Origin: JBHHYN01 sp046757565
GTDB taxonomy: Bacteria; Pseudomonadota; Gammaproteobacteria; Eutrophobiales; Eutrophobiaceae
Direction of reading: 5' to 3'
DNA: 6,904 bases
Assembly: GCA_046757565.1 (NCBI GenBank)
Contig: JBHHYN010000137.1
Coordinates: forward strand, 1 to 6,904
Shown here: one piece after another, positions 1 through 5,075 of the stretch
How the letters are laid out: each line of letters starts with the position of its first letter
How positions within the stretch are numbered: the first letter of the stretch is position 1
The notes under the pieces: model-generated
Told to the model about the DNA's origin: nothing
What the model saw: the letters and a program-made list of their open reading frames with translations, nothing else
Database searches by the model: none
Position numbers and translations under genes: made by a program

Positions 1-7
1 TCTTCGA

Positions 8-85
8 TGGGGCCAGAGTCGATTTATTTATTAATTTGATCTCTAAATTTGGAAGAATATTGGCATAATCAATCGACTCTGACCC
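8..85. repeat. Inverted-repeat element with RAYT-type GGGG(N)CAGAGTC motif
   Basis: The 15-base arms at 10-24 and 71-85 are inverted copies with one mismatch, separated by a 46-base AT-rich interior. The arm begins GGGCCAGAGTCGATT and its partner reads as GGGTCAGAGTCGATT on the other strand. Motifs of this kind (TGGGG-CAGAGTC or TGGGGACAG followed by a T/A-rich stretch) commonly flank REP-associated tyrosine transposase genes in proteobacteria. A related motif lies at 6296-6318 beside a RAYT remnant. The element could be a small non-autonomous palindromic unit or the tail of an element starting outside the window. The inverted repeat is seen directly; the family link is from memory. Confidence 0.6.
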
Positions 86-120
86 TTCTTGATTCCTCAA
101 CAGCATTGACCAGCGCCAGC

Positions 121-176
121 TTACCAGCAGTTACAAAACATTACCTGACGTTACACCCCATTAACCGGGGTATTAC
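121..176 (+). promoter_or_regulatory. 10-bp-phased TTAC direct-repeat array, probable regulator-binding region
   Basis: TTAC occurs at 121, 131, 141 and 151, TTAA at 161 and TTAC again at 173. The first five are spaced exactly 10 bases apart, about one helical turn, so they face one side of the DNA. Direct repeats at 10-11 bp are typical of OmpR/PhoB-family response regulators (for example the CpxR pattern GTAAA-N5-GTAAA). The array ends about 88 bases before the first gene, a normal place for an activator site. A short CCCC-N7-GGGG inverted repeat (156-170) overlaps its end. I see no convincing -35/-10 pair, so no promoter is called. The first gene is a receiver domain without a DNA-binding domain, so the binding protein would have to be encoded elsewhere. 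Confidence 0.5.
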
Positions 177-263
177 ACCCGGCTGCTAGGCTCCTTAACA
201 AGACCGGATGAGATCAGACCGTGGTACAGGTACAACAAGCAGGATTCCGAACGCTTACACAAC

Positions 264-719
264 ATGAAAAACGGGAGACTACTGGTGATTGAAGATGATG
301 CAAGGGTATTGCGTTTCATCTGCAAGGTGGCGGAACGGCTGGGCCTTTCCTGCTTTACTACCAGCAATGACGGTGACATTGAGACTGCCTGCAAGCAATC
401 CGCTGCCGATGTCATCCTGCTGGATCCCAGACCCCATACGACCCTGGGCGAAAAGGTATTGCGCCAACTGGCCGGGCAACAAACTATCAAAGCCGTCGTC
501 CTGGCCAGCACCGACCCCGACGAGATAGGCCAATTGGAGGAGTTGGGTAGTGCCCTCGGACTCAATATGGTGGGCGCGTTGCCCGATGTGTTCGATGCCG
601 ACACACTCAAACAAAAACTCGGATCAATTTTTAAACAGGCAGGCGCCGTACCTGCCTGTCATCCATCAGCTGACCGGAATGGGTCTTTTGATGATATCAA
701 CGATTCAAAAACTTCATAA
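264..719 (+). CDS. Stand-alone response-regulator receiver (REC) domain protein
   Basis: This 151-residue protein is a single CheY-like receiver domain (about residues 4-118) with a short polar tail and no output domain. Visible hallmarks are the first strand LLVIEDD with acidic pocket residues Glu10-Asp12, the phosphoacceptor Asp54 in VILLDP, and the small-hydroxyl region VVLAST (Ser82/Thr83). The lysine that normally follows the fifth strand is absent: the matching stretch reads GALPDVF, with Asp108 near the expected site. Phosphotransfer or its read-out may therefore be altered. The start at 264 is the only one that keeps the first strand, although no good ribosome binding site precedes it. 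Its stop overlaps the strong ribosome binding site of the next gene, 15 bases away, suggesting co-transcription. It could relay or compete for phosphate from a histidine kinase not seen here. Confidence 0.8.
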   Translation: MKNGRLLVIEDDARVLRFICKVAERLGLSCFTTSNDGDIETACKQSAADVILLDPRPHTTLGEKVLRQLAGQQTIKAVVLASTDPDEIGQLEELGSALGLNMVGALPDVFDADTLKQKLGSIFKQAGAVPACHPSADRNGSFDDINDSKTS

Positions 720-734
720 AGGAGGGCATTTATC

Positions 735-1946
735 ATGAAACGTCCACTACACATTTTTTCTGCATTATTCACTCTGCTGGCCGGAGTGGTGTGGATGCAG
801 TCGGCAGCGGCCATTCCGGCATTCGCCCGTGAAACCGGAAAGCAGTGTTCCTATTGCCACACGGCATGGCCGCAGCTTAATGCCAAGGGGCGCCAGTTCA
901 AGGAACAGGGGTATCGCCTGGCCAACCAGCTGAATGAGGACATCAATCTGTTGGACTTGATAGAGACCTTCCCGATTGCTGGCGCTGTAGTCTCGCGACC
1001 TGAGGATAAAAAGGACAACGGCGACTCCAAGCTCCGCGCCCTGCACGAGCTGGAGATATGGCTGGCGGGACCGATCGGCAAAAGATTCTCCGGCTTCGCG
1101 GAGTTCGAGGCGGAGGATGAGGACGGCTTTGGTGCGGTCGCCGCCCATGGCAATGCGGCTTACCACTTTAACCGTTATCTCAATGTGCGCGCCGGTTTCC
1201 AGAACATCTTCTGGGACGACCCCTATGGTCTGCTGAACATTACTTTCAACATGACCGGCCCGATCCGCCCCGCTTTCCTCGATAACAGTTTCGGTGGCGG
1301 TGAAAGCAAATTGCGTAAGTCCAGGCAGATGGTCAGTCTCTACGGTCGCCTCTTCAATGACAAACTGTTCTACTCACTCGCCTATGCCGACAACGCCGAG
1401 GACCTGGAAGGCGAAGATCCGCGCACCTACATGGGACGCGCTGCCTTCGATATCACCAAGGACATTCATATCGGCGGGTTTTACATGGAAGGCTCCCAGG
1501 GCTCGGTGAAAAATCCGGCGGCGCTCACCATTGCCGCTGGGCTTCCGGCGGTAACACCCGCCAGCACCACGCCTGGAACCGACTACCAGCGCTACGGTGT
1601 GGATGCGCAACTGGACTATAAACAGTTCCGGCTGCAGGGGGTCTACATGCATGCGCAGGATGATCTGAACGACGGTACAGGGAACAAGGACAATGACTTC
1701 TTTACCCTGCAGTCCATGTACACGTTCACTAACAAGAATGGGAGCCCAACCTGGGTGCCGCTCATCCGTTACGACAGGTTCGAGCAGAAGGACGGCAAGA
1801 ATGACTTCGACGAACTGACGGCACAACTCAACTACTACATATCGGAGAACTCAAAGATCTTCGCCCAGTTCTGGACGCAACTGAACACGCCGGCAGGCGA
1901 TGAGAAGAACGACCGTTTTACCCTGCAATTTCAGATAGCTTTCTGA
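735..1946 (+). CDS. Cyc2-like fused monohaem cytochrome-porin, outer membrane
   Basis: The 403-residue precursor has a Sec signal peptide (residues 1-26, cleavage likely after SAAA), then a short haem domain with a single CxxCH motif, Cys38-Ser-Tyr-Cys41-His42, inside the block IPAFARETG...PQLNAKGRQFKEQGY. The remainder (about 80-403) alternates polar and hydrophobic residues, is rich in aromatics, contains no further cysteine, and ends in phenylalanine, as outer-membrane beta-barrels do. The block FARxTGxxCxxCHxxxPxLNxxGRxFKxxGY resembles the N-terminus of Cyc2, the cytochrome-porin that oxidises Fe(II) at the surface of iron-oxidising bacteria. Many relatives of unknown function share it. 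An AAAGGAGGG ribosome binding site (718-725) fixes the start. I infer electron exchange across the outer membrane with the periplasmic cytochromes encoded downstream; the substrate is unknown. A barrel with a haem plug serving another role is possible. Confidence 0.75.
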   Translation: MKRPLHIFSALFTLLAGVVWMQSAAAIPAFARETGKQCSYCHTAWPQLNAKGRQFKEQGYRLANQLNEDINLLDLIETFPIAGAVVSRPEDKKDNGDSKLRALHELEIWLAGPIGKRFSGFAEFEAEDEDGFGAVAAHGNAAYHFNRYLNVRAGFQNIFWDDPYGLLNITFNMTGPIRPAFLDNSFGGGESKLRKSRQMVSLYGRLFNDKLFYSLAYADNAEDLEGEDPRTYMGRAAFDITKDIHIGGFYMEGSQGSVKNPAALTIAAGLPAVTPASTTPGTDYQRYGVDAQLDYKQFRLQGVYMHAQDDLNDGTGNKDNDFFTLQSMYTFTNKNGSPTWVPLIRYDRFEQKDGKNDFDELTAQLNYYISENSKIFAQFWTQLNTPAGDEKNDRFTLQFQIAF

Positions 1947-1998
1947 GGTTCAGTGATGATGTGTGTGCCAGGATGGTCCGAGATACTTACTTCAACAA

Positions 1999-2035
1999 CG
2001 GGTCGCGCCGGGGAAGGCGCCTGTCCCGGATTTTT
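1999..2035 (+). terminator. GC-rich hairpin plus T-run; terminator or attenuator before fccA
   Basis: An inner stem GCGCC/GGCGC (2005-2009 with 2016-2020, six-base loop) sits inside an outer stem CGGG/CCCG (1999-2002 with 2025-2028). Two bases (GA) and then five T (2031-2035) follow. This is the form of a Rho-independent terminator. It ends 15 bases before the fccA start, and the fccA ribosome binding site (AAGGAA, 2038-2043) comes right after the T-run. It could end a two-gene transcript, partly attenuate a longer one, or protect a processed 3' end. The internal loop weakens the structure. Confidence 0.5.
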
Positions 2036-2050
2036 ACAAGGAAATAAATA

Positions 2051-2383
2051 ATGAACAGCTACTCTCGTTTTAATACACGGCTCTTATGTGGATTACTTCT
2101 GGCGGCGTCAATTCTGTGGGGGACAACCACGGTGCAGGCCGCCGGACCGGACCACATCCACATGCTTGCCAATATGTGCAGCGTATGCCACGGCACCGGA
2201 GGCAGGGGGGCAGGCCGGATCCCAAAACTCAATGGCGAATTAGAGATACAGAAATTCGTCGACACCATGCATGGATTCGTTTCCGGTAACGAAAAGGCCA
2301 CTGTCATGGACCGTATCGCCAAAGGTTTGAGTGATGACGAGATCAAGGCCCTGGCCGAATATTTTGCCGCACTGGAGCAGTAG
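2051..2383 (+). CDS. fccA: Monohaem cytochrome c, FccA-like subunit of flavocytochrome c
   Basis: The 110-residue precursor has a Sec signal peptide (cleavage likely near VQA, residue 30) and one class I cytochrome c domain. Haem binding is Cys43-Ser-Val-Cys46-His47 followed by GTGG. The probable sixth ligand is Met86 in the segment ATVMDRIAKGLSDDEI, a layout typical of FccA, the cytochrome subunit of flavocytochrome c sulfide dehydrogenase. A single haem matches the small FccA of green sulfur bacteria rather than the dihaem subunit of Allochromatium. It lies 12 bases before the flavoprotein gene, the usual fccAB order, and would accept electrons from the flavoprotein in the periplasm. Its onward partner could be the tetrahaem cytochrome or the haem barrel encoded alongside. 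Ribosome binding site AAGGAA at 2038-2043. Confidence 0.82.
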   Translation: MNSYSRFNTRLLCGLLLAASILWGTTTVQAAGPDHIHMLANMCSVCHGTGGRGAGRIPKLNGELEIQKFVDTMHGFVSGNEKATVMDRIAKGLSDDEIKALAEYFAALEQ

Positions 2384-2395
2384 GGAGAACCTGTT

Positions 2396-3667
2396 ATGAA
2401 TGATTATAGCCGTAGAGAATTTATCAAACACGCAACGGCCTTGAGTGTGGCCGCCTCAGGGGTGCTGGCATTCCCACTGAAAAGCTATGCACAATCCGGC
2501 AGGAATGTCGTCATCATCGGCGGTGGATTTGGCGGTGCCACCTGTGCCAAATACCTGCGCCTTTATGATCCGTCAAGCCAGGTGACGTTGATTGAGAAAC
2601 AGGCCAGATATGTGACCTGCCCGTTCAGTAATACCGTTCTGGCGGGGATAAACCAGATGGATTTTATCACCCACAACTATAGCGCCTTGTCCGGACACGG
2701 AGTCAAGGTCATGCAGGATACGGTCACTGCAGTCGATCCAGAATCGAAAAAGGTCACTACGAAAGGGGGACAGTCCCTGAATTATGACCGGCTGGTTGTG
2801 TCACCCGGTATTAGTTTCAGGTGGGACGCCATTGAAGGCTATGACGCGGCCGATGCAGAAAAGATCCCCCATGCCTGGCAGGCAGGTGCGCAGACCGAAC
2901 TGCTGAAAAAACAGCTGGAGTCAATGAAGGATGGGGGTGTCGTGGTCATCGCCGTGCCGAAAACACCGTTCCGGGCGCCGCCGGCCCCCTATGAACGGGC
3001 CAGCATGATCGCCTACTACCTCAATGGGACCAAACCGAAGTCCAAGGTAATGATCCTCGATGCCAACGATGATTTTGAGGAGCATGAACTCATGACCCAG
3101 GCATGGAAGAAACTCTATCCCGGCATGATTGAATGGGTAAAAAGCGGTCCTGTCATGAAGGTGGATGCCGGTGCCATGACCGTGCACACCAAAGACGGCC
3201 AGTCCCATAAAGGTGATGTCATTAACGTGATCCCGCCACAGCAGGCTGGAGAGATCGCCAGGCTGGCCGGCCTTACCGATGACACGGGTTGGTGTCCCAT
3301 CGATCAGAAGACATTTGAGTCAAAATCCGTGAAAGGCATTCATATCATCGGTGACTCCTGCAACGCCGGCGAGATGGCCAAGGCGGGTTCCGGTGCGAAC
3401 ACACAGGCCAAGGTATGCGCCGCAGCCATTGCATCTGAATTCCTGGGGACCAGCATGCCTGATCCCGACTTTGTCACTGTTTTCTATGGCCTGATAGGCA
3501 AGAAATACGCGATCTCCAATGCCTGGTTCTATCGTTACCAGGGTGGTGAGATAAAAAAGGTGTCGGGCGGGCTCAGCAAACTGAAGGCGTCGAAAAAGGA
3601 CCGCCGCCAGGAGATGAAGTACGCGAAGGGTTGGTACCAGTCCATCACCTCTGAGGCATTTGGTTAA
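2396..3667 (+). CDS. fccB: FccB-like flavoprotein, Tat-exported, lacking the catalytic cysteine pair
   Basis: This 423-residue protein matches the flavoprotein subunit of flavocytochrome c sulfide dehydrogenase in length and layout. It has a twin-arginine signal (SRREFIKHA, residues 5-13, export region to about 32), a dinucleotide-binding loop VVIIGGGFGG (38-47), Cys75 in YVTCPFSN (equivalent to the cysteine that covalently holds FAD), the block APPAPYERAS, the second FAD motif HIIGDSC (Cys322), and a C-terminus ending in AFG. In characterised FccB the catalytic disulfide uses a cysteine in FRCPPGPYERAS and one in NTCYSL. Here these read FRAPPAPYERAS (Ala194, codon GCG at 2975-2977) and TVFYGL (Phe363, codon TTC at 3482-3484). 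Remaining cysteines are 50, 75, 300, 322 and 341. Sulfide oxidation by the known mechanism looks unlikely; electron transfer from FAD to the FccA haem remains possible. Start supported by GGGAG at 2383-2387. Confidence 0.85.
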   Translation: MNDYSRREFIKHATALSVAASGVLAFPLKSYAQSGRNVVIIGGGFGGATCAKYLRLYDPSSQVTLIEKQARYVTCPFSNTVLAGINQMDFITHNYSALSGHGVKVMQDTVTAVDPESKKVTTKGGQSLNYDRLVVSPGISFRWDAIEGYDAADAEKIPHAWQAGAQTELLKKQLESMKDGGVVVIAVPKTPFRAPPAPYERASMIAYYLNGTKPKSKVMILDANDDFEEHELMTQAWKKLYPGMIEWVKSGPVMKVDAGAMTVHTKDGQSHKGDVINVIPPQQAGEIARLAGLTDDTGWCPIDQKTFESKSVKGIHIIGDSCNAGEMAKAGSGANTQAKVCAAAIASEFLGTSMPDPDFVTVFYGLIGKKYAISNAWFYRYQGGEIKKVSGGLSKLKASKKDRRQEMKYAKGWYQSITSEAFG

Positions 3668-3671
3668 ATGG

Positions 3672-3695
3672 AAATCCGGATACGACCCTGGATTT
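3672..3695 (+). other. Weak hairpin between fccB and the tetrahaem cytochrome gene
   Basis: AAATCCGG (3672-3679) can pair with CTGGATTT (3688-3695) over eight positions, one of them G-U, with an eight-base loop, five bases after the fccB stop. One further T and then ATAA follow, so it is a poor terminator. It could stabilise the 3' end of the fccAB message. The pairing is visible; any function is speculative. Confidence 0.25.
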
Positions 3696-3713
3696 TATAA
3701 AAGGCGAAAATTA

Positions 3714-3731
3714 ATGAGACAAATACCATGA
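3714..3731 (+). other. Five-codon leader ORF overlapping the next start (ATGA)
   Basis: ATG at 3714 opens a five-residue frame (MRQIP) whose TGA (3729-3731) overlaps the ATG of the tetrahaem cytochrome gene (3728-3730). The best ribosome binding sequence nearby, AAAAGG (3699-3704), is spaced for the ATG at 3714 (nine bases) and is rather far from 3728 (23 bases). Ribosomes may load at the mini-ORF and re-initiate at the cytochrome gene. It may equally be chance, since the frame is very short. Confidence 0.3.
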
Positions 3732-4201
3732 GTAAAGATCCTTCACCCGGAGCCCACCTCATCCGCCTGGTAATGGTATTGGTCGCCGGCTTCATCATTT
3801 TCGTGGGTCTTAAGATCTGGCAGACGCCTGATACCTGGAACTTCGAGGTCTGGTACCGTGGCGGGACGCTTGAGGATATGAAGAAGCTGCCACTGGTACA
3901 CGGTGGTAACGAGTCGTGCAAGTCCTGCCATGCGGATGAATACGAGGATGCTACCTCCTACAAACACAAGACGCTGAATTGCGAAGGCTGCCATGGCGAG
4001 TTGTCAAAACATATCAAGGACGGCAAGAAGATAGGAGATGCCAAAGGAAAGGACAATTGGGTCTGCCTGAACTGCCATGAAGAGCGGATCAGCCGGCCCA
4101 AGGATCATAAGCAATTCCCCGGGAAGGTGAAACGGCACCAAGGTATGAAAGCAGGGACATTCTGCGTCAAGTGCCACGACCCGCACGATCCATCCATGTG
4201 A
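3728..4201 (+). CDS. Membrane-anchored tetrahaem c-type cytochrome
   Basis: The 157-residue protein has one N-terminal membrane segment (about residues 12-30) without a clear signal-peptidase site, so it is probably anchored with its haem domain in the periplasm. Four CxxCH motifs are present: Cys64-His68, Cys85-His89, Cys113-His117 and Cys146-His150. Other histidines (80, 95, 127, 137, 153) could supply distal ligands, as in low-potential multihaem cytochromes. With the next two genes it forms a multihaem/Fe-S/NrfD set in the same order as dsrJOP and similar in parts to nrfBCD. DsrJ has three haems and NrfB five, so this is not a clear member of either. I infer that it links periplasmic carriers to the Fe-S subunit. 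There is no strong ribosome binding site immediately upstream; translation may be coupled to the short ORF at 3714. Confidence 0.85.
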   Translation: MSKDPSPGAHLIRLVMVLVAGFIIFVGLKIWQTPDTWNFEVWYRGGTLEDMKKLPLVHGGNESCKSCHADEYEDATSYKHKTLNCEGCHGELSKHIKDGKKIGDAKGKDNWVCLNCHEERISRPKDHKQFPGKVKRHQGMKAGTFCVKCHDPHDPSM

Positions 4202-4271
4202 TGGTGGTGGCAGACAGGAACATGCAGATAGCAACTATATAGATAACGATGCAAAGAGAGGAACAGTCATT

Positions 4272-5075
4272 ATGGAAAACATGATACCGAATGTTGATGC
4301 CATGGATATGAACAAGCTGGACTCGGATTCCAGAAGAAAATTCCTCAAACTGGCACTGTCCGGCGCCACCTCCATGCTGCTGGTTCATGTTCCCGGCGCT
4401 GTTGCCCTGCATGGCCGCGGTAAGGGTTGGAAACAGATGAGCACAGAACATCACTACGCCTACGTGATTGATGTCAACAAGTGTATCGGCTGGGGTGGCT
4501 GTGTGCGGGCATGCAAGAGTGAGAACAATGTCCCCGATGGCGTCTTTCGCACCTGGGTGGAACGTTACGTGATAACGGAAGATGGCGGCGTCTATGTTGA
4601 TTCACCAAACGGCGCCCTGAAGGGCTTCCCGCCGTTGAGCAAGGAGATCAAGGCAAAGGCGGTCAGATCTTTCTTCGTTCCAAAGATGTGCAATCACTGC
4701 GAAAACCCGCCTTGCGTGCAGGTCTGTCCGGTAGGCGCAACGTTTAAGTCGCCCGAAGGCTTTGTCCTGATCGATCACGATCACTGCATTGGCTGCGCCT
4801 ATTGCGTTCAGGCCTGTCCCTATGGGGCGCGTTTTATCAATCCGGTGATAAAGAAATCAGACAAATGCACCTGGTGCTATCACCGGGTCAAGAACGGCAA
4901 ATTACCGGCCTGTGTCGAGGCATGCCCGACCGGGGCGAGAAGGTTCGGAGATTTACTCGATCCGGAGAGTGCTGTCAGCAAAGTCTTCAACGGCCACAAA
5001 TGGGGCGTATTGAAACCGGATATGTTTACTTCTCCTACATGCTTTTATGTCAGTCTGCCACAGGAGGTCGTGTAA
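4272..5075 (+). CDS. Tat-exported four-cluster ferredoxin-like subunit (NrfC/DsrO type)
   Basis: The 267-residue protein starts with a 19-residue lead, then a twin-arginine motif DSRRKFLKLAL (Arg21-Arg22) and hydrophobic stretch to about 46. Four Fe-S motifs follow: I, Cys71-x2-Trp74-x2-Cys77-x3-Cys81; II, Cys140-x2-Cys143-x4-Cys148-x3-Cys152; III, Cys172-x2-Cys175-x2-Cys178-x3-Cys182; IV, Cys199-x2-Cys202-x11-Cys214-x3-Cys218. This is the pattern of NrfC, DsrO, PsrB and DmsB electron-transfer subunits that partner an NrfD-type membrane protein. Motif I has Trp where the second cysteine is expected, leaving 15 cluster cysteines, so one cluster may be [3Fe-4S] or altered. The Tat signal puts it in the periplasm, where it would pass electrons between the tetrahaem cytochrome and the membrane subunit. 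Ribosome binding site AGAGAGGAA at 4255-4263. No molybdenum catalytic subunit is adjacent. Confidence 0.88.
   Translation: MENMIPNVDAMDMNKLDSDSRRKFLKLALSGATSMLLVHVPGAVALHGRGKGWKQMSTEHHYAYVIDVNKCIGWGGCVRACKSENNVPDGVFRTWVERYVITEDGGVYVDSPNGALKGFPPLSKEIKAKAVRSFFVPKMCNHCENPPCVQVCPVGATFKSPEGFVLIDHDHCIGCAYCVQACPYGARFINPVIKKSDKCTWCYHRVKNGKLPACVEACPTGARRFGDLLDPESAVSKVFNGHKWGVLKPDMFTSPTCFYVSLPQEVV

Noticed and set aside
106..135. TTGACC at 106-111 as a -35 element
   Set aside because: At the right spacing (129-135) there is no acceptable -10 hexamer, so no promoter is called.
173..610. A 145-codon minus-strand reading frame across the leader and receiver gene
   Set aside because: It is antisense to a clear receiver domain, is low-complexity Ser-rich, and shows no recognisable motif; a shadow frame.
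1374..1826. A 150-codon minus-strand frame inside the haem-barrel gene
   Set aside because: Opposite strand of a well-supported coding region with no motif or independent ribosome binding site.
2396..3667. Straight annotation as sulfide dehydrogenase
   Set aside because: Fold, FAD-linking cysteine and fccAB order fit, but both catalytic disulfide positions seem to be substituted, so the family is kept and the reaction left open.
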